From Bacillus sp. AFS037270 (GTDB lineage: Bacteria; Bacillota; Bacilli; Bacillales_B; DSM-18226): 9,974 nucleotides of DNA. A model generated the notes under the pieces. It saw only the letters and a program-made list of their open reading frames with translations. It searched no databases and was not told the origin of the DNA. Positions 1 to 4,483 of the stretch are shown here, one piece after another. Position 1 is the stretch's first letter; each line of letters begins with the position of its first letter. Position numbers and translations under genes: made by a program. The stretch is taken from the NCBI RefSeq assembly GCF_002585305.1, contig NZ_NUNF01000031.1:6931-16904 (forward strand), given 5' to 3'.

Positions 1-154
1 CAAAAAGCGCCTTCTTGCAGGGGGGGCTTATACCTTTGTCCCAGAACAGTCGCCTCCACATTTAGGTCAATCCGTCAAGAAGGCTAAAGAGCAGCCTTCT
101 CGCCGGCTCGTCTGTAGCCTTGCGCCCCTGGTCAAGGCGCTTCCGCTTTTCTGT
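1..154 (-). repeat. Dispersed palindromic intergenic repeat, left copy
   Basis: This stretch is matched, in inverted orientation, by the last ~148 bases of the window. The outer 20 bases are identical, a 48-base core (38-85) is identical to the complement of 9889-9936, and a 23-base block (91-113) also matches. It has a 9-bp terminal inverted repeat, AAGCGCCTT (5-13) with AAGGCGCTT (134-142), and an internal hairpin with an 8-bp stem (78-85 with 93-100) and a 7-base loop. Both copies are open in one frame over the core, but a 5-base insertion at 86-90 shifts the frame, so it is not a conserved coding sequence. It resembles the small palindromic repeats scattered between genes in many Bacillaceae (knowledge, not searched). 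No transposase is visible. The minus-strand label follows the right copy, which is called plus. Confidence 0.85.
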
Positions 155-183
155 TGGTACGGAGTCCTCTTTCTTGCTATAAT
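154..183 (+). promoter_or_regulatory. Sigma-A promoter with extended -10, for the 69-aa gene
   Basis: A perfect TATAAT lies at 178-183 preceded by TGC (175-177), an extended -10. A weak -35, TTGGTA at 154-159, is 18 bp upstream and touches the inner edge of the left repeat. The start codon of the next gene is 45 bases downstream of the -10. Confidence 0.6.
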
Positions 184-228
184 AAAGTGAACCTATTAGG
201 GGCCTGAAGAGAGAAAGGGAGAAGAAAA

Positions 229-438
229 ATGTTTCTGCCATCCGTACTAGCATTATTTTTGTACTTTCCTGAAGATAAAAGAGAATATATTCCTGCTGCC
301 ATTACTTGTGTTATTTTTTTAATCGGTGCATTATTAACCATGCGTCTCATTATCAAAATTTCAAACCGGGAAGCCTTAAAAACAAAAGAGTTAGAAGAAC
401 AAATAAACAAGAAACAAACTACGCAAAGGAACAGTTAA
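229..438 (+). CDS. Small membrane protein of unknown function, 69 aa
   Basis: I do not recognise the family. The start is ATG at 229, with a GGGAG-type ribosome binding site at 217-221, seven bases upstream. The protein begins with a short hydrophobic stretch (residues 1-13), then a charged PEDKREY segment, then a clear membrane helix of about 24 residues (21-44). The C-terminal 25 residues are polar and charged with many Lys, Glu and Gln and may form a short helix in the cytoplasm. The gene has its own extended -10 promoter and a terminator whose hairpin overlaps the last codons, so it looks like a single-gene unit. The good expression signals make it likely real despite its size. It could be a species-restricted member of the many small Bacillus membrane proteins; no function can be inferred. 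Confidence 0.65.
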   Translation: MFLPSVLALFLYFPEDKREYIPAAITCVIFLIGALLTMRLIIKISNREALKTKELEEQINKKQTTQRNS

Positions 439-456
439 ACACGACTGTTCCTTTTA
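425..456 (+). terminator. Intrinsic terminator overlapping the end of the 69-aa gene
   Basis: GGAACAGT (428-435) pairs with ACTGTTCC (444-451) around an 8-base loop, followed by TTTTA. The A-run before the stem also lets it act on the minus strand. The stop codon at 436-438 lies in the loop. Confidence 0.8.
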
Positions 457-545
457 TCTTTCCATAATCCACTTCTTTCCACTTTTAGAATAGTTCAAGA
501 GCTGATTGCCGATACTAATCTCAAATGTCTAAATGGGGGGAAACT

Positions 546-1097
546 ATGAAGAAGAGCTGGATGCTTATTCCGCTTCTCCTGCTTACGGGGTGTATGGAAA
601 AAGAAGTGAAACAGTTAGACGTACAAATATATAATCCATCAGGAGATTCGCTTGGGACCATAACGCTTGCTGAGCAGTCGAGCGGTGTTAAAATGACCGT
701 TGATTTAACTGGACTTCCTACAGGCGAACATGCCATACATATACATGAATCTGGTACATGCAAGGCCCCTGATTTTAAATCGGCGGGGAACCATTTTAAT
801 CCTGAAAATAAACAGCATGGTCTTTTGCATCCGAAAGGAGCTCATGCGGGAGATCTGCCAAATTTAATTGTCGAGAATGACGGGTCAGTAAAGGCTGAAC
901 TAATGGCACCTAATGTTACCTTAAAAAACGGCAAAAAATCTCTGTTTACAAAAGAAGGGACTTCCATTGTTATTCATGAAGGTAAAGATGATGGAATGAC
1001 CCAGCCGGCGGGGGATTCTGGAAATCGTATTGCCTGTGGTGAAATTTCTAAAGAAAAGAAGACTGAGCAAAAAAAGGCACAAGACGAAAAACAATAG
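546..1097 (+). CDS. sodC: Cu,Zn superoxide dismutase, lipoprotein (SodC)
   Basis: It converts superoxide to oxygen and hydrogen peroxide outside the membrane. The start at ATG 546 is chosen over the in-frame ATG at 525 because a G-rich ribosome binding site lies between them and because it gives a compact lipoprotein signal: MKK, a hydrophobic core, then LTGC with the lipidated Cys at residue 16. The mature domain has every expected metal ligand: Cu His65, His67 and His144, bridging His83, Zn His91, His100 and Asp103. The disulfide cysteines (Cys72, Cys164) and the active-site Arg161 are also present. A short Lys/Glu/Gln-rich tail (about 167-183) follows the domain. The B. subtilis homologue YojM is known to lack copper ligands, so this protein is more likely an active enzyme than YojM. 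It is a single-gene unit with terminators on both sides. Confidence 0.93.
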   Translation: MKKSWMLIPLLLLTGCMEKEVKQLDVQIYNPSGDSLGTITLAEQSSGVKMTVDLTGLPTGEHAIHIHESGTCKAPDFKSAGNHFNPENKQHGLLHPKGAHAGDLPNLIVENDGSVKAELMAPNVTLKNGKKSLFTKEGTSIVIHEGKDDGMTQPAGDSGNRIACGEISKEKKTEQKKAQDEKQ

Positions 1098-1102
1098 GTT
1101 AC

Positions 1103-1135
1103 AAGCTATCCCGAGTGGATAGTTTATTTTTTTTT
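1103..1135 (+). terminator. Intrinsic terminator after sodC
   Basis: CTATCC (1106-1111) pairs with GGATAG (1117-1122) around a 5-base loop, followed by TTTATTTTTTTTT. It begins a few bases after the sodC stop codon. Confidence 0.85.
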
Positions 1136-1175
1136 GCTTCCCTAGGTATCTATCTAAGCTTATCCAAAAAGTGGA

Positions 1176-1184
1176 CATACACTA
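1176..1184 (+). promoter_or_regulatory. Possible sporulation (sigma-E/K type) -10 element
   Basis: CATACACTA matches the mother-cell -10 consensus of sigma-E (CATACAnT) and sigma-K (CATAnnnTA). It sits 37 bases before the TTG start of the tandem-repeat gene and just upstream of its ribosome binding site. I see no convincing -35 partner at the expected distance, so this remains a candidate. Confidence 0.35.
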
Positions 1185-1197
1185 TTAGCGAGAATGT

Positions 1198-1204
1198 AAG
1201 GAGG
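1198..1204 (+). promoter_or_regulatory. Ribosome binding site that fixes the TTG start
   Basis: AAGGAGG, a near-perfect match to the 16S 3' end, lies eight bases before TTG at 1213. It decides the reading frame of the repeat gene, because three other frames are also open across the array. Confidence 0.85.
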
Positions 1205-1212
1205 CGATTTTT

Positions 1213-1644
1213 TTGGAAAAAAGACAATTTGGCGGATTTCCAGGACAAATGGGTGGATTCCCACAAATGGGAGGATTCCCACAAATGGGAGGATCCCCAC
1301 AAATGGGAGGATTTCCACAAATGGGTGGATTCCCACAAATGGGTGGATTTCCACAAATGGGAGGATCCCCGCAAATGGGTGGATTTCCACAAATGGGAGG
1401 ATCCCCGCAAATGGGAGGATTCCCACAAATGGGAGGATCCCCGCAAATGGGTGGATTCCCGCAAATGGGTGGATTCCCACAAATGGGTGGATTTCCACAA
1501 ATGGGAGGATCCCCACAAATGGGTGGATTTCCACAAATGGGCGGTCAGCAGCAAATGGGCTTTCCTCAAGGTATGGGCGGAATGGGCGGATCCATGCAAG
1601 GGCAACAACCAACTTCTTTCGGCCAACGGAAAAAAGATAAGTAA
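1213..1644 (+). CDS. Gly/Met/Pro/Gln-rich tandem hexapeptide repeat protein, 143 aa
   Basis: Function unknown. The start is TTG, set by AAGGAGG eight bases upstream. Residues 14-109 are sixteen perfect GG(F/S)PQM hexapeptides, eleven with Phe and five with Ser, preceded by a variant unit with an extra Gly and followed by GGQQQM, a Gly/Met-rich stretch and a basic tail ending QRKKDK. Base changes between units fall at the third positions of Gly and Pro codons and at the Phe/Ser codon, while CAA ATG never varies; this fits selection in this frame. There is no signal peptide or membrane segment. A sporulation-type -10 lies upstream and a strong terminator follows. By composition it could be a spore-coat or other structural low-complexity protein, like repeat proteins of variable length known in Bacillus, but that is inference. 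The Met spacing next to a copper enzyme could also suggest metal contact, with no direct support. Confidence 0.75.
   Translation: MEKRQFGGFPGQMGGFPQMGGFPQMGGSPQMGGFPQMGGFPQMGGFPQMGGSPQMGGFPQMGGSPQMGGFPQMGGSPQMGGFPQMGGFPQMGGFPQMGGSPQMGGFPQMGGQQQMGFPQGMGGMGGSMQGQQPTSFGQRKKDK
1252..1539 (+). repeat. Minisatellite: 16 tandem units of 18 bp
   Basis: Sixteen units of form GGN GGA TTY/TCC CCR CAA ATG are arranged head to tail without indels. They group into four 72-bp blocks with residue pattern FFSF, FFSF, SFSF, FFSF. Block 1324-1395 and block 1468-1539 differ at one base only (CCG versus CCA in the third unit), which points to recent duplication or gene conversion of a four-unit segment. Copy number is likely to vary between strains and to be prone to assembly error. 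Confidence 0.95.
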
Positions 1645-1669
1645 TAACTAGCATAAATAATGAAAGAAA

Positions 1670-1707
1670 AACCTGTTCTTTTGGTAAAAAGAGCAGGTTC
1701 TTCTTTT
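1670..1707 (+). terminator. Strong intrinsic terminator after the repeat gene
   Basis: A 13-bp stem, 1670-1682 with 1687-1699, has a GGTA loop and one G-T wobble, followed by CTTCTTTTT. It separates the repeat gene from alaX. Confidence 0.88.
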
Positions 1708-1711
1708 TCGC

Positions 1712-1740
1712 TTGATTTCATGGCCATCTTTTTGGACAAT
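1712..1740 (+). promoter_or_regulatory. Possible sigma-A promoter for alaX
   Basis: TTGATT (1712-1717) and GACAAT (1735-1740) are 17 bp apart, each matching four of six consensus bases, in the gap between the preceding terminator and alaX. Confidence 0.4.
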
Positions 1741-1766
1741 GAATACATCCATTCAAAAACAATCAC

Positions 1767-1772
1767 GAGGTG
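1767..1772 (+). promoter_or_regulatory. Ribosome binding site that fixes the alaX start
   Basis: GAGGTG lies nine bases before ATG 1782. An alternative GTG start at 1770 would overlap this site and so is unlikely. Confidence 0.75.
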
Positions 1773-1781
1773 CTTATTCTA

Positions 1782-2966
1782 ATGCGAGCTAAACTTTATT
1801 ATCAGGATGCATACATACATAGCTTTTCTGCAACTATTTTAAAGCAAGAAAACGATGAAACGGGCAAAAATTACGTTGTCCTTAATCAAACAGCCTTTTA
1901 TCCAACCGGAGGCGGACAGCCTCATGACACAGGTCGAATCGAGGAAAGGGCCGTTATTGACGTAGAAGAAGTTAACGGTGAAATTCGTCATTATCTTGAC
2001 GCACCATTACAGGTCGCAGATTCTGATGTAAGCTGTGCGATTGATTGGGAAAGAAGATTCGACCATATGCAACAGCATTTGGGTCAGCATATTTTATCGG
2101 CTGCTTTTGACCGTTTGTTTGGCTATAAAACAGTTGGTTTCCATATGGGAACCGAAAACCTAACCATTGACTTAGCGACGGAAGAATTAACAAAGGAAGA
2201 AGCCTTAAAAGCGGAAGAACTTGCTAACAAAATCATTCTCGAGAACCGTCCCATTGAAACAAAATGGGTTACAGAGGCAGAATTGTCCCAATATGATTTA
2301 AGGAAAGAGACAAAGGTAAAAGAAGATATCCGGCTTGTGATCATCCCCGAATTTGACTATAATGGCTGCGGCGGAACGCATCCAAAGGCAACCGGTGAGG
2401 TCAGTGCCATAAAGATTTTAGATTGGGAAAAGCAACGAAAAAATATCCGGATTCAATTTGCCTGTGGCTTGCGTGTGATCAAAAAGCTTGAGGAGAAACA
2501 AAGCGTGTTACACCAATTAACCAACCTCTTGAATGCCCCAGAAAAGGGCATGCAGCAAGCTGTCATCCGATTGTTGGAAAATGAGAAACAACTGACAAAA
2601 GCACTTGAACAGTCCAAAGAATCCTTACTCCAATATGAAGCGAAGGAGCTGGCAGGAAAAGAACAAACTGTCGCGACGAAGGTTTTTGAAAACAGGACAA
2701 TCCAAGAGCTCCAGAAATTGGCCCGTATGGTTGTTTCCGATCATGAAAACAGTCTCGTCTTTTTTGTTTCAACGGATGGGACTCGCTTACAAGTGGTTCT
2801 AGCAAAAGGAAAATCACGAACAGAGAATATGAAAAAATTGATCGGCGAGATTTTGCCGATGATTAATGGTAAGGGTGGAGGGAATGATTCCTTTGCCCAA
2901 GGCGGTGGAGAGGCTATCCTGACTGGTGAGCAAATCCTAAATAAGCTTTTAAGCTTGATGAACTAA
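1782..2966 (+). CDS. alaX: Alanyl-tRNA editing hydrolase, long AlaX type with DHHA1 domain
   Basis: This is a free-standing homologue of the editing part of alanyl-tRNA synthetase; such proteins hydrolyse Ser-tRNA(Ala) (and in some cases Gly-tRNA(Ala)) in the cytoplasm to protect translation accuracy. From ATG 1782 it is 394 aa. Residues 1-90 hold the beta-barrel with the family motif FYPTGGGQP (39-47). The zinc ligands are His99 and His103 (HLGQH), and Cys196 and His200 (CGGTH). Residues about 235-290 look like a coiled coil, and the C-terminal DHHA1-like domain contains a glycine-rich GKGGGNDSFAQGGG motif (363-376) as in the C-Ala domain of the synthetase. The C-terminal domain makes it the long AlaX form rather than the short one. 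All expected catalytic zinc residues are present. It has its own candidate promoter, and yugE follows 49 bp later with its own signals. Confidence 0.92.
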   Translation: MRAKLYYQDAYIHSFSATILKQENDETGKNYVVLNQTAFYPTGGGQPHDTGRIEERAVIDVEEVNGEIRHYLDAPLQVADSDVSCAIDWERRFDHMQQHLGQHILSAAFDRLFGYKTVGFHMGTENLTIDLATEELTKEEALKAEELANKIILENRPIETKWVTEAELSQYDLRKETKVKEDIRLVIIPEFDYNGCGGTHPKATGEVSAIKILDWEKQRKNIRIQFACGLRVIKKLEEKQSVLHQLTNLLNAPEKGMQQAVIRLLENEKQLTKALEQSKESLLQYEAKELAGKEQTVATKVFENRTIQELQKLARMVVSDHENSLVFFVSTDGTRLQVVLAKGKSRTENMKKLIGEILPMINGKGGGNDSFAQGGGEAILTGEQILNKLLSLMN

Positions 2967-2978
2967 GTCAGGTTATTA

Positions 2979-2987
2979 TGTTAGAAT
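2979..2987 (+). promoter_or_regulatory. Possible extended -10 promoter for yugE
   Basis: TGTTAGAAT is an extended -10 with five of six hexamer matches, 28 bases before the yugE start. I see no good -35, so read-through from alaX is also possible. Confidence 0.4.
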
Positions 2988-3015
2988 AGCTAATATAAAA
3001 GGATGGAGGGGAAAT

Positions 3016-3279
3016 ATGCGAAAAGAGGTACAAACCAACCTGCAGTTTGTAGACGTCTTGAATCAATGGGATCCTTTTCACTTAGACGGTGGCGATTATG
3101 ATACAGAAATAGCAGATACAATTCAAGCTGTTCATGAGCTGGATGACCCTTTAAAGTTAGCAGAACGCATTCAATCTATTTATGAATTTTCATTTGAAAA
3201 AATGATTCCAATCGACGAATGTCGTAAAATTGCGATAGATTTGTTAGTCATTAAAGAAAACCAATCCTGCTCATTGTAA
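3016..3279 (+). CDS. yugE: DUF1871 family protein, YugE-like, 87 aa
   Basis: This is a small soluble protein of the DUF1871 family, whose B. subtilis member is YugE; the family has solved structures but no assigned function. The sequence has the pattern I associate with the family: an N-terminal helix, the LNQWDPFHLDGGDYDTE segment (about 15-31), DDPLKLAERIQSIYEFSF in the middle and a C-terminal acidic helix ending NQSCSL. The length fits the family's usual 80-90 residues. The start is ATG with GGAGGGG six bases upstream. In B. subtilis yugE also lies near yugI, which supports the call. It faces the minus-strand XRE gene, with a cluster of hairpins between them. The family assignment rests on recall of the sequence pattern and not on a search. 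Confidence 0.78.
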   Translation: MRKEVQTNLQFVDVLNQWDPFHLDGGDYDTEIADTIQAVHELDDPLKLAERIQSIYEFSFEKMIPIDECRKIAIDLLVIKENQSCSL

Positions 3280-3307
3280 GTTAAGAAAAGCTGGTTGAAT
3301 AAACGGC

Positions 3308-3340
3308 AAAAAAAGAGGACAACCTGTTGGATTGTCCTCT
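3308..3340 (-). terminator. Intrinsic terminator, minus-strand orientation
   Basis: AGAGGACAA (3314-3322) pairs with TTGTCCTCT (3332-3340). Read on the minus strand the stem is followed by a run of T (complement of the A-run 3308-3314). On the plus strand no T-run follows, so it mainly stops leftward transcription. Confidence 0.7.
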
Positions 3341-3341
3341 C

Positions 3342-3399
3342 AAAAAGGGGGAATACTAGAAAGCTTTATAATTAAAGTTTTCCCATTTCCCCCATTTTT
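3342..3399 (+). terminator. Possible plus-strand terminator for yugE
   Basis: AAAAAGGGGGAA (3342-3353) can pair with TTCCCCC (3387-3393) and TTTTT (3395-3399) with one bulged A. The 33-base loop contains a smaller hairpin, CTTTA with TAAAG. It is a plausible but atypical terminator because of the long loop. Confidence 0.4.
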
Positions 3400-3421
3400 A
3401 TACATAGAAATAAATTAAAAT

Positions 3422-3447
3422 AAAAAAACGGTAAATTATACCGTTTT
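3422..3447 (-). terminator. Intrinsic terminator for the XRE gene (works in both directions)
   Basis: AAAACGGTA (3425-3433) pairs with TACCGTTTT (3439-3447) around a 5-base loop. On the minus strand it is followed by seven T's and begins 13 bases after the stop codon of the XRE gene. Plus-strand use is possible through the shorter TTTT. Confidence 0.78.
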
Positions 3448-3460
3448 AAAATAAATATTT

Positions 3461-3676
3461 TCAAGGATTCACAGTGGTATTATGCTGTAATAACTCAGAT
3501 GCAGGTATATCTAGAACAGTAGATAATTTTAAGATCGTCTGATTACTTGGAATTTGTTCCCCTGCCTCATATTTAGCGATTGTATGGGTTCCTACTCTAA
3601 TCTTTTGAGCTAGTTCCTCCTGAGTCATATTAAGCATTTCACGGCCCATTTTGATGGTTTGCCCAATTGAATTCAT
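3461..3676 (-). CDS. Small XRE-family helix-turn-helix regulator, 71 aa
   Basis: This is a stand-alone Cro/C1-type DNA-binding domain, probably a dimeric repressor. The domain fills the protein: an N-terminal helix IGQTIKMGREMLN, the helix-turn-helix MTQEELAQKIRVGTHTIAKYE (about 17-37), then the typical GEQIPSNQTILKLSTVLDIPASELL (about 39-63). The start is ATG at 3676, chosen because GAGGTG lies six bases upstream; the GTG at 3685 would overlap that site. There is no sensor or protease domain, so any signal must come from a partner or from autoregulation. It is divergent from yugI, 209 bp away, and converges on yugE. It could be a fixed prophage-type remnant or a host regulator; no phage genes are nearby. 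Its targets are unknown. Confidence 0.88.
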   Translation of the reverse strand: MNSIGQTIKMGREMLNMTQEELAQKIRVGTHTIAKYEAGEQIPSNQTILKLSTVLDIPASELLQHNTTVNP

Positions 3677-3682
3677 ACCGTT

Positions 3683-3688
3683 CACCTC
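3683..3688 (-). promoter_or_regulatory. Ribosome binding site that fixes the XRE start
   Basis: GAGGTG on the minus strand, six bases before ATG 3676. It overlaps the alternative GTG at 3685. Confidence 0.75.
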
Positions 3689-3715
3689 ATCTTTAAAAGA
3701 TATTTTCTCTCTATT

Positions 3716-3724
3716 ATTATATCA
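3716..3724 (-). promoter_or_regulatory. Extended -10 promoter for the XRE gene
   Basis: TGATATAAT on the minus strand is a perfect extended -10. No good -35 is seen upstream. The same ten bases, ATGATATAAT, occur in the divergent yugI promoter. Confidence 0.6.
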
Positions 3725-3804
3725 TGGTAATACTCCTTTTTCCTTATGCATTTATGAATTTTATGTTAAGGTGTTCAAAGGGCTGTACGTATTTCTCGAT
3801 AACT

Positions 3805-3833
3805 TTGATTAAAGGTATTGTTTATGATATAAT
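3805..3833 (+). promoter_or_regulatory. Sigma-A promoter for yugI
   Basis: TTGATT (3805-3810), a 17-bp spacer and TATAAT (3828-3833) with TGA before it form a strong extended -10 promoter, about 50 bases upstream of the yugI start. Confidence 0.8.
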
Positions 3834-3885
3834 TTTTTAATGCGTATATAAGGGAAAAAATAATTATTTACTTAGGAGTGTTTTC

Positions 3886-4290
3886 ATGACAGAAAATATT
3901 GAAGTTGGAAGTATTTTAACAGGTAAGGTAACAGGAATTCAACCGTACGGGGCATTTGTTGCGTTAGATGATAATACACAAGGTCTTGTTCATATTTCGG
4001 AAATCACGCACGGTTATGTAAAAGATATAAATGAACATCTTAAAGTTGGAGATGAAATTAAGGTCAAAGTCTTATCAATAGATGAAGGAGCTGGGAAAAT
4101 CGGCCTTTCCATCCGTGCTACTGAAGAAGCACCTGTGCAACAGCAACAGGCTGCTAAACCAAAGAAACCTCGTAAACGTCAAGCTGCAGCGATCATTCCT
4201 GAAGCAGATGGGCAACAAGGTTTTAATACCTTAAAAGATAAACTGCAAGAATGGATTGACCAATCTTCACGGGAAGAAATTAAAAAGTAA
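3886..4290 (+). CDS. yugI: S1-domain RNA-binding protein YugI (general stress protein 13)
   Basis: It is a cytoplasmic RNA- or ribosome-associated protein; in B. subtilis YugI is known as general stress protein 13, with no defined reaction. One S1 OB-fold domain spans about residues 5-77: VGSILTGKVTGIQPYGAFV, then QGLVHISEITHGYV, VGDEIKVKVLSID and KIGLSIRA, all classic S1 strands. After it come a Gln/Ala/Pro linker with a basic patch KPKKPRKR (91-98), then a predicted C-terminal helix. At 134 aa it is close to the B. subtilis length. The start is ATG with TTAGGAGTG upstream. It has a strong sigma-A promoter and a good terminator, so it is a single-gene unit. The divergent XRE gene might act on it, but nothing shows this directly. 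Confidence 0.92.
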   Translation: MTENIEVGSILTGKVTGIQPYGAFVALDDNTQGLVHISEITHGYVKDINEHLKVGDEIKVKVLSIDEGAGKIGLSIRATEEAPVQQQQAAKPKKPRKRQAAAIIPEADGQQGFNTLKDKLQEWIDQSSREEIKK

Positions 4291-4298
4291 ACAGAATC

Positions 4299-4353
4299 TA
4301 AGCCTGGGCCAGATCTTTTTGTATCTTTGGACTAGGCTTATTTTTTTATTTTT
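4299..4353 (+). terminator. Intrinsic terminator after yugI
   Basis: TAAGCCT (4299-4305) pairs with AGGCTTA (4334-4340), extended inward by CCAGAT (4309-4314) with ATCTTTGG (4323-4330) with bulges. It is followed by TTTTTTTATTTTT. Confidence 0.85.
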
Positions 4354-4407
4354 GTTGGAAATTATAAATGTAATTCGATGTGTATATAAAAATTAATAGA
4401 AAAAATG

Positions 4408-4436
4408 TTCATTCTTTTTTAGGGCTCGGCTACAAT
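4408..4436 (+). promoter_or_regulatory. Possible sigma-A promoter for rocD
   Basis: TACAAT (4431-4436) matches five of six -10 bases. TTCATT (4408-4413), 17 bp upstream, is a weak -35, so an activator may be needed. No -24/-12 sigma-54 type promoter of the kind that drives B. subtilis rocDEF was found in this gap. Confidence 0.4.
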
Positions 4437-4483
4437 AGAAGTGTCTATACATAAAATTCGGAAATCAACAGGGAGGAAAATAC

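Noticed and set aside
1..190. Open frame through the left repeat, and the matching open frame in the right repeat, sharing a peptide containing YTFVPEQSPPHLGQSVKKA
   Set aside because: The frame breaks between the two copies because of the 5-base insertion, there is no start codon with a ribosome binding site, and the conservation extends over noncoding palindromes. It is best explained as a repeat, which is easily misannotated as a short hypothetical protein.
1252..1539. CRISPR array
   Set aside because: The 18-bp units are directly adjacent with no spacers, keep a reading frame and encode a protein; no cas genes are present.
1115..1651. 178-aa plus-strand ORF of DSHKWEDPHKW-type repeats
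   Set aside because: It is another frame of the same 18-bp array, starts inside the sodC terminator and has no suitable ribosome binding site; the 1213-1644 frame has AAGGAGG and a coding-like substitution pattern.
1150..1654. Two minus-strand ORFs of His/Ser/Leu and Pro/Phe/Val repeats
   Set aside because: They are shadows of the tandem array with no promoter or ribosome binding site seen on that strand.
4358..4376. TTGGAAATTATAAATG as a -24/-12 sigma-54 promoter for rocD
   Set aside because: It has GG at -24 but no GC at the right distance for -12, and it lies just beyond the yugI terminator's T-run, 110 bases from the gene.
4381..4400. A/T-rich TGTATATAAAAATTAATAG as an arginine-repressor (ARG) box
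   Set aside because: It resembles the AT-rich consensus only loosely and lacks the symmetric TGAAT/ATTCA ends; such matches are frequent in AT-rich gaps.
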